From contig JAHWIM010000066.1 of NCBI GenBank assembly GCA_019322535.1, forward strand, positions 1-10,726: 10,726 nucleotides of DNA. The letters are read 5' to 3'. The translations under genes and the position numbers were made by a program. This DNA comes from Candidatus Woesearchaeota archaeon (GTDB lineage: Archaea > Nanobdellota > Nanobdellia > Woesearchaeales > WJKL01). A model generated the notes under the pieces. That model did not search any database and was not told where the DNA came from. It saw only the letters and a list, made by a program, of their open reading frames with translations. Shown piece by piece: positions 1-6,002 of the stretch; the first letter of the stretch is position 1; the number at the start of each line of letters is the position of its first letter.

Positions 1-1
1 A

Positions 2-1285
2 AAAAAATATGAAATCAAAAAAGATTTTTATAGGGCACTGGGCTACTATTGCACAATAATTAGATGGACTAGATTAAGAAGAGGATTTAATTTATTTGAA
101 AACAATAGTCTGATCAAAAAAGCTAAATTAAGACATGATTATTTATTAAAGAATTATGTTTGGATTAAAGGAAAAATACCTAAAATTTCTAAAGAAAACA
201 AATTATACCTAGATTATATAAAAAATAATCAAGATATAACTAAAGATAGATATTTCGGAAAAAAATTTAGTAAAAAAGATTTTCTAGAAAAACTAAAAAA
301 AGAAATGTTAATATTAAAAAAATTCAATAAAGAAAAAAGAGAAAGAGGGGTTTTGTATATCACATGGGATTTACAAAGAGCATTTCCAATAATCTTTAAT
401 CTTGACAAAATATCTCAAAAATATTATTTAGTTATTGAAACAAATATGTGTACAATCCCAGATGAAACTTTCTATTCATATATAAATGGAAAACTAGATA
501 TAATCTTGATACTGCCTGATGAAAGAGATTATATCTTCTTCAAAAAAATCAAATCAAATATTGTTATTGATAAAGATTTAGGATCTGGTAATTGGACAGA
601 TACTTACATTTTTATAAATAATGCTGATAAAAAGATATATGATTTTGCTTTTGTTGGAAATATATCACAACGCAAGCGGCATGAATTATTTTTAAAAGCA
701 ATTTCATATTTGAAAGAAAAAAGAAATATTAAGGTTACATTGTTTAATATATCCTCTAAATATAAGGAATATATTAATAACCTCATTAAAAAGTATAATC
801 TTCAAAAAATAGTTGAGGTCTATTTTAAATCAAATAAGCGACCATTGAAGCATATTTCAAAAAATAAGATATTTGTGCATTTATCAGATAGAGAAGGGCA
901 ATGTAGGTCTATAGGGGAAGCATTATCATTAGGTCTTCCAGTAATAATTAATAAAAACATAAAAGGAGAAAATTTAAAATATATTAATAAAAAAACAGGT
1001 GTGCTTAGCGATGATGATGAACTTCCAGAAAAAATGATTTATATGCTAGAAAATTATAAAAAATTTAGACCAAGAGAATGGAAATTAAAAAATGCAAATC
1101 ATATTTTGTCAACCAATAAATTAAATAAAATTTTAAAAGATATCGCTAAAAAAAGAAAACATACTTGGACAAAAGATATAATAACCCATACATTTGATAA
1201 TGATATACGCTATTTGAAAGAAGAAGATAAAAAAATATTTGATAAGGAATATGAATTGTTATTAAATTATCTTAGGAGGTATTAA
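2..1285 (+). CDS. Glycosyltransferase, GT4-like (GT-B fold), 5'-truncated by window edge
   Basis: Probably transfers a sugar from an activated donor onto a cell-surface glycan or lipid at the cytoplasmic face of the membrane. The frame has no stop from base 2 to the TAA at 1283-1285, giving 427 residues. The first in-frame ATG (305) is internal, since the coding-like sequence continues upstream of it, so the true start lies before the window. The C-terminal half carries the GT-B donor-domain pattern: the segment FVGNISQRKRHELFLKA near base 650, then an E-x7-E motif with Glu codons at 893 and 917 inside DREGQCRSIGEAL, then LGLPVI. E-x7-E is the known nucleotide-sugar binding motif of GT4-type enzymes. 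The N-terminal acceptor half is Lys-rich and not recognisable. The gene is very AT-rich and is followed after five bases by a methyltransferase. Donor and acceptor cannot be told. The family call is fairly sure, the specificity is not. Confidence 0.75.
   Translation, partial: KKYEIKKDFYRALGYYCTIIRWTRLRRGFNLFENNSLIKKAKLRHDYLLKNYVWIKGKIPKISKENKLYLDYIKNNQDITKDRYFGKKFSKKDFLEKLKKEMLILKKFNKEKRERGVLYITWDLQRAFPIIFNLDKISQKYYLVIETNMCTIPDETFYSYINGKLDIILILPDERDYIFFKKIKSNIVIDKDLGSGNWTDTYIFINNADKKIYDFAFVGNISQRKRHELFLKAISYLKEKRNIKVTLFNISSKYKEYINNLIKKYNLQKIVEVYFKSNKRPLKHISKNKIFVHLSDREGQCRSIGEALSLGLPVIINKNIKGENLKYINKKTGVLSDDDELPEKMIYMLENYKKFRPREWKLKNANHILSTNKLNKILKDIAKKRKHTWTKDIITHTFDNDIRYLKEEDKKIFDKEYELLLNYLRRY
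1274..1280 (+). promoter_or_regulatory. Shine-Dalgarno for the 1291 methyltransferase, inside the end of the glycosyltransferase gene
   Basis: AGGAGGT lies ten bases before the ATG at 1291, within the last codons of the upstream gene (its Arg-Arg-Tyr end). A weaker AAAGGA follows at 1284-1289. The placement suggests translational coupling of the two genes on one transcript. It differs from most other genes here, which have a TATA box and no Shine-Dalgarno. Confidence 0.75.
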
Positions 1286-1290
1286 AGGAA

Positions 1291-1977
1291 ATGTCAAAAA
1301 AAACTAAAATATCTATCAAACAAAACGCAAAAGGAACTCCATTATTGAAAGCAATATTTTTAGAAGGTAGATTGCCATTAAGATATAAATATTTACTAGG
1401 CATTAAAAAAACTTTTGGAGATATCTATAATGAAAATCAGTGGGGTAGTGGTTCTGGAGTAGGTTCACTTCCAGAAAATACCAAAAGTTATAGGATATTC
1501 TTAGAAGACTTTATGAAAAAGAGGAAAATTAAGAGTGTTTTAGATATAGGATGTGGAGATTGGCAGTTTTCAAAATTCATAAAGTGGGATGATATAAATT
1601 ATACTGGTTTTGACATAGTTAGATCAGTAATAAAGTCTAATAAAAGAAAATATAGTAAGAAAAATATTCAATTTTATGAATGTGATATTTTGAAATGTAA
1701 AAAAATTCCTGATGCAGATTTAGTTATTTTAAAAGATGTTTTACAACATTGGCCGAATAAAACAATAACATCTTTTTTACCAAAATTAAAAAAATTCAAA
1801 TATGTTCTTTTAATAAATGATTATTCCAATTATAAAACAAATAAAAATATTAAGATAGGTGAATGGAGATCATTGCATTTAAATAAAAAACCATTCAATC
1901 TTAAAGCTAAAAGAATTTATTTATTTCACGGAAAAGAAGTATTATTAATCACAAATGATTTAAAAAACAAGAAATGA
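1291..1977 (+). CDS. Class I SAM-dependent methyltransferase (glycan-cluster type)
   Basis: Probably a small-molecule or glycan methyltransferase using S-adenosylmethionine. The protein has 228 residues. The N-terminal lead-in IYNENQWGSGSGVGS (about 45-59) resembles a conserved IY-x-x-N-x-WGSG block I know from methyltransferases of surface-polysaccharide clusters. Motif I, VLDIGCGDW, is at 83-91. The acidic residue ending strand 2 is in GFD (106-108), CDIL is at 131-134, and a motif-IV-like block DLVILKDVLQHW is at 143-154. The gene follows the glycosyltransferase by five bases and has its own strong Shine-Dalgarno, so the two form an operon. The TGA stop at 1975 is followed at once by a second TGA. 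Base composition is as AT-rich as the glycosyltransferase. Methylation of a sugar on the same glycan is an inference from neighbourhood; the substrate is unknown. Confidence 0.75.
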   Translation: MSKKTKISIKQNAKGTPLLKAIFLEGRLPLRYKYLLGIKKTFGDIYNENQWGSGSGVGSLPENTKSYRIFLEDFMKKRKIKSVLDIGCGDWQFSKFIKWDDINYTGFDIVRSVIKSNKRKYSKKNIQFYECDILKCKKIPDADLVILKDVLQHWPNKTITSFLPKLKKFKYVLLINDYSNYKTNKNIKIGEWRSLHLNKKPFNLKAKRIYLFHGKEVLLITNDLKNKK

Positions 1978-2050
1978 TGATTCCTATTTAAAAATAATTC
2001 CAAACTTAGATCGTTTGATTTTATTTTCTTAGATTAATTTAATTTTGGGT

Positions 2051-2061
2051 AAATATTTAAA
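2051..2061 (+). promoter_or_regulatory. Archaeal TATA box for the 2084 gene
   Basis: AAATATTTAAA, preceded by GGGT, is centred about 28 bases before the ATG at 2084, with no Shine-Dalgarno between. This predicts a leaderless or nearly leaderless transcript. The 1978-2083 gap otherwise holds only a T-rich run (about 2018-2030) that may end the upstream operon. Confidence 0.6.
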
Positions 2062-2083
2062 TTCTTTTCAATTCTAATTAATT

Positions 2084-2608
2084 ATGCAAGAATTATTAAG
2101 AGAATTAGAAGGGTTTGGCAAAGAGCATTCTATGTTTAACATCAGCAGAGAATGCGGAGAATTTCTTAATCAATTAATAAAACAATTCAAGCCAAATAAT
2201 ATTCTTGAAGTTGGAATGTCAAATGGTTATTCAACTATCTGGTTAGCATCTGCTGCAAAAGAGTTTGAAACTCTAGTTACAACAATAGAAAACAATCCAG
2301 AAAAAATAAAACTAGCAAAAGAAAACTTCAAAAAAGCAGAATTAGATAATATTAACATGATCCAAGGTGATGCATTAAAAATAATCCCTAATTTAGATCA
2401 AGAATTTGACTTTGTATTCATTGATGCAGTAAAAAAAGACTATCTAAAATATCTAAAATCAATAAAACTATCAAAAAAAGCAATCATCACAGCGCATAAT
2501 GTTATTTCTCACAAAGACAAAATGAAAGATTTCTTAGAATTTGTAAGAAAAAACTTTGAATCCAGAACATATGAAGATCTGGATTTAGAAGTTAGCTATA
2601 ATTTTTAA
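2084..2608 (+). CDS. O-methyltransferase, COMT/family-3-like class I SAM enzyme
   Basis: Predicted SAM-dependent O-methyltransferase of the catechol-O-methyltransferase-like group (COG4122 type) with an unknown, probably small-molecule substrate. The 174 residues show the fold in order: ILEVGMSNGYSTIWLA (40-55) as motif I, Glu69 in the strand-2 acidic position (TTIEN), GDA at 95-97, FDFVFIDA at 108-115 with Asp114, and AITAHNV-like residues at 134-140. In canonical members the last block is ADN(V/T), whose Asp and Asn bind the divalent metal together with the Asp of FIDA. Here the Asp is His (His138-Asn139), so metal binding may be altered. It is somewhat shorter than the usual 200-220 residues, lacking part of the N-terminal helix. 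The start is fixed by the TATA box at 2051-2061. Confidence 0.75.
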   Translation: MQELLRELEGFGKEHSMFNISRECGEFLNQLIKQFKPNNILEVGMSNGYSTIWLASAAKEFETLVTTIENNPEKIKLAKENFKKAELDNINMIQGDALKIIPNLDQEFDFVFIDAVKKDYLKYLKSIKLSKKAIITAHNVISHKDKMKDFLEFVRKNFESRTYEDLDLEVSYNF

Positions 2609-2613
2609 AAAAC

Positions 2614-2623
2614 TTTTTAAATA
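2614..2623 (+). promoter_or_regulatory. Archaeal TATA box for the 2643 gene
   Basis: TTTTTAAATA begins six bases after the upstream stop and is centred about 24 bases before the ATG at 2643. A pyrimidine run with eight T follows (2631-2641) and reaches the start codon. No Shine-Dalgarno is present, so the message should be leaderless although only 34 bases separate the two genes. Confidence 0.65.
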
Positions 2624-2642
2624 AACCAATTCTTTTTTTTCT

Positions 2643-3122
2643 ATGCCTAAACTTAGAACATGGGATATAGTAGAAGACCCAGTAATAGTAGGAGATAATG
2701 GAATCTGCTTAGTTTTAAGATTATCTGCTTCTCATGCTGCAAAACTCCATTTGGAAAATCCACCTAGCAGAATGTCATTAAGAAGTTTAGAAGAAGAATG
2801 CAGCATTGCAAAAGGATTGTACGATTCAGGAGTATCAGTTCCAAAACCATTGGGTGTTTTTCAAGTTTCAGTTGATTTAGGCAGTGTTTCTTATAGAAAT
2901 CATCCTGCTTTTGTTATGGAATATGTGCCAGGAAGAACTTTAAATGGATTGTCTCCTGAAACACAGGAAACTGCAAAAGCGCTTCGAGATGCTGAGATTG
3001 CAAAAGCAAGAGAAGCAGGATTTGTGCCTGGTGATTATTCATGGGAAGGAAACACTATCTGGTCTCCACAAAGACAAAGAGCATATCTCATAGATTTTGA
3101 AACCTGGAAAAAAGCTATTTAA
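2643..3122 (+). CDS. Compact protein-kinase-fold protein (RIO/APH-like), function unknown
   Basis: The 159 residues read as a minimal kinase fold of the RIO/aminoglycoside-phosphotransferase style. Visible parts are Lys34 in AAKLHLE (possible strand-3 Lys), a Glu cluster at 50-52 (possible helix-C Glu), VPKPLGVF at 66-73, the hinge FVMEYVPGRTL at 90-100, a catalytic-loop-like GDYSWEGNTIW at 130-140 with Asp131 and Asn137, and a DFG-equivalent LIDFETW at 149-155. The Asp-Asn spacing is six instead of the usual five, and the helical region between hinge and catalytic loop is only about 30 residues. It is therefore much smaller than a normal kinase. It could be active, or a pseudokinase. Its target is unknown. 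The TATA box at 2614 supports the start. Confidence 0.55.
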   Translation: MPKLRTWDIVEDPVIVGDNGICLVLRLSASHAAKLHLENPPSRMSLRSLEEECSIAKGLYDSGVSVPKPLGVFQVSVDLGSVSYRNHPAFVMEYVPGRTLNGLSPETQETAKALRDAEIAKAREAGFVPGDYSWEGNTIWSPQRQRAYLIDFETWKKAI

Positions 3123-3147
3123 AACTTCTTCTATAATTTCACCAACC

Positions 3148-3158
3148 TTTAAAAATAA
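3148..3158 (+). promoter_or_regulatory. Archaeal TATA box for the 3177 gene; decides its start
   Basis: TTTAAAAATAA is centred about 24 bases before the ATG at 3177. The longer open frame would begin at a TTG at 3162, but that codon lies only nine bases from the centre of the TATA box, upstream of where transcription can start. The ATG at 3177 is therefore preferred. Confidence 0.65.
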
Positions 3159-3176
3159 CTGTTGACTCTTTTATCT

Positions 3177-3677
3177 ATGAACATCGAAGAAATTCTACTT
3201 GAAGACCCACATGTAATAAATATTCATCCAGGAGAAACATGGGCATTTCCAGAATTAGATTATAGTTTATGGGCTGAAGAAGAAAGAGAAGAAGCCAAAG
3301 ATGATTTACAATGTTTAAAAGATTTTCTAGAAGCTCCTTACATTGTTGATGATTTTGACAACCATAAAGCTAGAAGAGCTTGGAGAGGTGAACAAGAAGA
3401 AAAGCATAAATGGTTTAATGAATATTACCAAACAAATGTTCTTAAGTATGGTGCTACTGCTGTCAGAGCAATTGCTCCTTTAAGATATATAGCAAGCGGA
3501 TATACAGGAAATAATAAACAAAAACTCATTGGACTAATTAATGAAGCCCAACAAATGTATGGACCCAGCAAGGAATATGTTAAATTAAGTACACAAGAAA
3601 AAGTTGAATTCATGAGAGAATTAAAGAAAAAAATCTTCAAAGTATTTGAATTCTTAGGAGAACAAAGTTCTATTTAA
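3177..3677 (+). CDS. Hypothetical acidic protein, 166 aa
   Basis: I do not recognise a family. Starting at ATG 3177 it has 166 residues. The first third is strongly acidic (EEEREEAKDD near residue 34) and contains aromatic residues. The middle holds an aromatic and charged helix-like run (WRGEQEEKHKWFNEYY). The C-terminus is mostly Lys/Glu-rich helix. There is no signal peptide and no membrane segment, so it should be cytoplasmic. It has its own promoter and is transcribed toward the Ogg2 gene. The two coding regions overlap by eight bases at their 3' ends (3670-3677), so neither end can change without touching the other. Codon use looks like that of its leaderless neighbours, which supports a real gene. 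Confidence 0.6.
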   Translation: MNIEEILLEDPHVINIHPGETWAFPELDYSLWAEEEREEAKDDLQCLKDFLEAPYIVDDFDNHKARRAWRGEQEEKHKWFNEYYQTNVLKYGATAVRAIAPLRYIASGYTGNNKQKLIGLINEAQQMYGPSKEYVKLSTQEKVEFMRELKKKIFKVFEFLGEQSSI

Positions 3678-4233
3678 AAACTTCTCCTGTTTCCATGCTC
3701 CAGAACAATAAATCCAACTCATCCATTGGTATCTTTACTTTCTTAGAAAAAGATTTGAATTTATCTTCAATCTCAAAATATTTTTTTGCAGTTAAAGATT
3801 TAGGAACATTATCAATAACTTTTAACTCAGCCAAATTCTTCAAAATATGCCTGTCAAGTATTGCCAAATTCCTATAACCAATGTTACGCAAAAAATGACT
3901 AGCTTCTTTCAAGCCCAAACCTTTAACATTCTTAACTAAATAATCTCTTTCAAACTTAAGACAAGAAAAATTCTTTTTCAGATCAATCAAATATTTAGAT
4001 TTATTATTATGAAATCTAGTATATTTTTTCAAAACCCCAACAGGATTAAATCCCTTATTAAAAAAATCCTTCTCCTTAAGCAATTTAACTGCTTTATCAC
4101 ATTTCTTAGCATTTGATTGAGGTGTTAACAAACAAAAACAAAGCTCATAAAACACATCCTTGCTTTTAACAGAAGCAAACTCTTTCAGTCTTTTCTTTAT
4201 CTCCTTCTTCCTTTTAGAATGTTCTTTTAACAT
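3670..4233 (-). CDS. ogg: 8-oxoguanine DNA glycosylase/AP lyase, archaeal Ogg2 type
   Basis: Base-excision repair enzyme that removes 8-oxoguanine from DNA and cleaves the abasic site. The 187 residues match the archaeal Ogg2 branch of the HhH-GPD superfamily. CLLTPQSNAKKCDKAV (34-49) is the typical N-terminal block. The helix-hairpin-helix is VKGLGLKEASHFLRNIG (103-119) with catalytic Lys109, and the catalytic Asp is Asp127 in ILDRHI. The Lys-Asp spacing of 18 equals that of the Methanocaldococcus enzyme as I recall it (K129/D147). The protein ends in a Lys after WSMETGEVF. In Ogg2 the C-terminal Lys helps distinguish 8-oxoguanine from guanine, so the end looks intact. It is about 20 residues shorter than usual at the N-terminus. 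The TATA box at 4253-4263 supports the ATG at 4233. Housekeeping gene with no functional link to its neighbours. Confidence 0.9.
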   Translation of the reverse strand: MLKEHSKRKKEIKKRLKEFASVKSKDVFYELCFCLLTPQSNAKKCDKAVKLLKEKDFFNKGFNPVGVLKKYTRFHNNKSKYLIDLKKNFSCLKFERDYLVKNVKGLGLKEASHFLRNIGYRNLAILDRHILKNLAELKVIDNVPKSLTAKKYFEIEDKFKSFSKKVKIPMDELDLLFWSMETGEVFK

Positions 4234-4252
4234 AATATCAAAGAATTAAAGA

Positions 4253-4263
4253 TTATTTAAAAA
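4253..4263 (-). promoter_or_regulatory. Archaeal TATA box for ogg
   Basis: On the minus strand this reads TTTTTAAATAA, centred about 25 bases before the ogg ATG (4233). It sits just beyond the 3' end of the upstream gene on the same strand. No Shine-Dalgarno lies between, so ogg is predicted to be leaderless and separately transcribed. Confidence 0.65.
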
Positions 4264-4265
4264 AT

Positions 4266-5093
4266 TTATCTACGTATTTTAGGTTTTTGTAATTTAACAT
4301 CTACTTTATCTATCATACCATTGAACTTTATTCTAACACCATACTCTTCTCCTACTTCTTCTAGAGTTTTTCTATACCTGGGGGTTGTAGGTCTTTTTAC
4401 AGTTTCTCTTCCTTCTTGATAGTGTCTTTCTAATTCTTCTCTACTGCAGCCTCTTCCATCAGTAGCAAAGTCAAACCATAATCTCTTCATAAAAGCTGTT
4501 TCTCCTACTACTGTTTTTCCATCTCCCACAAATCTTGTATTTTCAAGGTCAAACATAGAAATTCCTACACCCTCAACATCATAAATTATATGCCTTAAAT
4601 CAAAATCAGAATGATATATCCCTTCTATTTCTTTTATTCTTGAAATATAACCAAGATGAAACGCTACTGAACATTCTGCTGGCATTTCGTCCCCATTATA
4701 ATGCATAACAACTACTCCTTTATCCATTTTTTTGCCAAATATCTTCAGAATAAAACCAGGCATAAATTCAGTAAAAAGAGTATAATCTTTTGGCATTACA
4801 GCATAAGGTTTAGGAACAACTACATTAACAGCTTCATTATCTACCTGGTAGTGTGTGAATACTCTGCTTAAAGCTTCGTATTGAAAATATTCCCACAGCA
4901 TTTTTATTGGATTTGCAGCCCTCTTTTTTAGTTTTTTAGTTTTTTTTATTATGTTAGGCCGATTATCCTTATCAGGAGATATCTGTATATCAGAACTGCA
5001 TTGCACAGGAGAATCCATATCATTAAAGTTTCTTAAAGATAAATGTACATTCTTTTTTACAAAACCCTGCATAAGTTGTTCTAGTCTTTCCAT
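4266..5093 (-). CDS. Divergent kinase-like protein (protein-kinase/RIO-like fold)
   Basis: Starting at ATG 5093 it has 275 residues. A GTG at 5099 gives two more residues but lies before the predicted transcription start. The middle reads as a kinase fold: YEAL with Glu73 in a helix-C-like position, VVPKPYAVM (92-100), hinge LFTEFMPG (106-113), catalytic-loop-like IYHSDFDLRHIIYD (159-172) with His161, Asp163 and Asp165, and a DFG-like MFDLENTRF (180-188) with Asp182. The Asn that normally binds the second metal is replaced by His168, and DFG reads DLE. It may be a pseudokinase or an unusual kinase. Residues 1-60 are basic and give no clear glycine-rich loop. The C-terminus (about 230-275) is basic, with possible nucleic-acid or ribosome contact. 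The substrate is unknown. It follows the chorismate mutase on the same strand but has its own TATA box. Confidence 0.55.
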   Translation of the reverse strand: MERLEQLMQGFVKKNVHLSLRNFNDMDSPVQCSSDIQISPDKDNRPNIIKKTKKLKKRAANPIKMLWEYFQYEALSRVFTHYQVDNEAVNVVVPKPYAVMPKDYTLFTEFMPGFILKIFGKKMDKGVVVMHYNGDEMPAECSVAFHLGYISRIKEIEGIYHSDFDLRHIIYDVEGVGISMFDLENTRFVGDGKTVVGETAFMKRLWFDFATDGRGCSREELERHYQEGRETVKRPTTPRYRKTLEEVGEEYGVRIKFNGMIDKVDVKLQKPKIRR

Positions 5094-5113
5094 AATCACA
5101 AAATAATTTGACC

Positions 5114-5124
5114 CATTTATAAAG
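5114..5124 (-). promoter_or_regulatory. Archaeal TATA box for the 5093 kinase-like gene; decides its start
   Basis: The minus strand reads CTTTATAAATG, centred about 26 bases before the ATG at 5093, so transcription should start at that ATG. This argues against the in-frame GTG at 5099. The rest of the 5094-5182 gap is AT-rich with no further signal seen. Confidence 0.65.
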
Positions 5125-5182
5125 TTTTTGCTTTATACTTACCTTTTAGTAGTTAAAAAATATATGGAATATATGCCAAGAA

Positions 5183-5920
5183 TTAATCCTTAGTTTTGCC
5201 CAGTTTCCTTCGCAGATATTCAACTTCAACAGTTCTTAATGTAACATTCATCATCCATCTTACAAATTCTTCTGCATGGTCTGGGTTAAAGCCGCATGCT
5301 TCTGCAATTCTTCTTGCTTCTGTAATAACATCCTTCTCTCTTTTTTCATCCCTTAAAATTTCAGCTAGTTTGTCATTATTGTAAAGATTTTCCCTAATTC
5401 TATTTGCATATTTGCCTTCATTTAGTTTGGATTCTGCAATTGCTTTTCCAGACATCAGTCTGTCATTAACATGATAAATAATATCAGCATCTGCATGAAC
5501 TGTTTCTCCATAAGTTAAAGGGTTATCTCCTTTCATGCAAATCTTATCTAAAAAACCCATATAAAATCTCATAATTTCATCTTTTACAGGAATTCTAATA
5601 TCAGCAATAACATCATCTCCTTTCTCCCTAGCAACAACACAATCAGGAAGTAGATGAGGCTCTGTTACAGACTGCTGGTCATGAAAAAGAAATCTTCCAA
5701 TCTCAGAATCAGGGCTTTCATCTCTCATCAAGAAAAAGTCAAGCATAGAAATCTTTCTAGGCCCTTTATAGCCTGCAGCTTTTTCCAGGTCAATATCAAT
5801 TGCACCTGCATTATAAACTTTTTTATTTCTAGGTAGCCTTGCTCTCTTTGCTAATCTGTAAATAACATCTGCAGTTTTATTTCCAATTTGTCCCCTATAT
5901 CTATCAAGCATGTCTGCCAT
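5183..5920 (-). CDS. Chorismate mutase, eukaryote-type (AroQ-beta, ARO7-like)
   Basis: Predicted to convert chorismate to prephenate for Phe/Tyr synthesis. The 245 residues follow the yeast/plant AroQ-beta architecture over the full length (yeast enzyme 256). From memory of yeast ARO7, the catalytic positions map as Arg16 to Arg9, Arg157 to Arg154, Lys168 to Lys165, Glu198 to Glu195 and Glu246 to Glu232. Asn194 is Asp191, as in bacterial enzymes, and Thr242 is Leu228. The C-terminus VEVEYLRRKL nearly repeats yeast VEVEYLLRRL. Shared landmarks are IGRF (74-77), KGDNPLTYG (130-138) and DRLMSGKAIAESK (153-165). The yeast allosteric Gly-Ser pair reads Gly138-Glu139, and the loop before the last helix is about 11 residues shorter. 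Trp/Tyr control is therefore probably absent. No other shikimate gene is in view. It starts leaderless behind the TATA box at 5941. Confidence 0.75.
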   Translation of the reverse strand: MADMLDRYRGQIGNKTADVIYRLAKRARLPRNKKVYNAGAIDIDLEKAAGYKGPRKISMLDFFLMRDESPDSEIGRFLFHDQQSVTEPHLLPDCVVAREKGDDVIADIRIPVKDEIMRFYMGFLDKICMKGDNPLTYGETVHADADIIYHVNDRLMSGKAIAESKLNEGKYANRIRENLYNNDKLAEILRDEKREKDVITEARRIAEACGFNPDHAEEFVRWMMNVTLRTVEVEYLRRKLGKTKD

Positions 5921-5940
5921 TATATAAAGATATTAAATGG

Positions 5941-5951
5941 TTTTATTTAAA
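5941..5951 (-). promoter_or_regulatory. Archaeal TATA box for the chorismate mutase gene
   Basis: The minus strand reads TTTAAATAAAA, centred about 26 bases before the ATG at 5920. It is arranged back to back with the promoter of the 6003 gene. The two TATA boxes are only about 20 bases apart, so the two promoters may compete or share control. Confidence 0.65.
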
Positions 5952-5970
5952 CATTAGGATTTTTTAGAAG

Positions 5971-5979
5971 ATTTAAATA
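5971..5979 (+). promoter_or_regulatory. Archaeal TATA box for the 6003 gene
   Basis: ATTTAAATA, preceded by the purine-rich AGAAG, is centred about 27 bases before the ATG at 6003. No Shine-Dalgarno is present near the start, so a leaderless transcript is predicted. Confidence 0.65.
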
Positions 5980-6002
5980 CTACTTGTATTAGCTCCAGAA
6001 AT

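Noticed and set aside
305..307. ATG as start of the glycosyltransferase
   Set aside because: The same frame is open and coding-like back to base 2, with no stop, and there is no TATA box or Shine-Dalgarno before 305. The start lies outside the window.
3162..3164. TTG as start of the acidic hypothetical protein
   Set aside because: It lies too close to the TATA box at 3148-3158 to be in the transcript; ATG 3177 has the right spacing.
5097..5099. GTG as start of the kinase-like protein
   Set aside because: The TATA box at 5114-5124 predicts transcription starting at about the ATG of 5093, and GTG adds only two residues.
5196..5836. Two short plus-strand open frames opposite the chorismate mutase
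   Set aside because: The sense-strand protein shows full catalytic-residue spacing; these frames have no start signals and are shadows.
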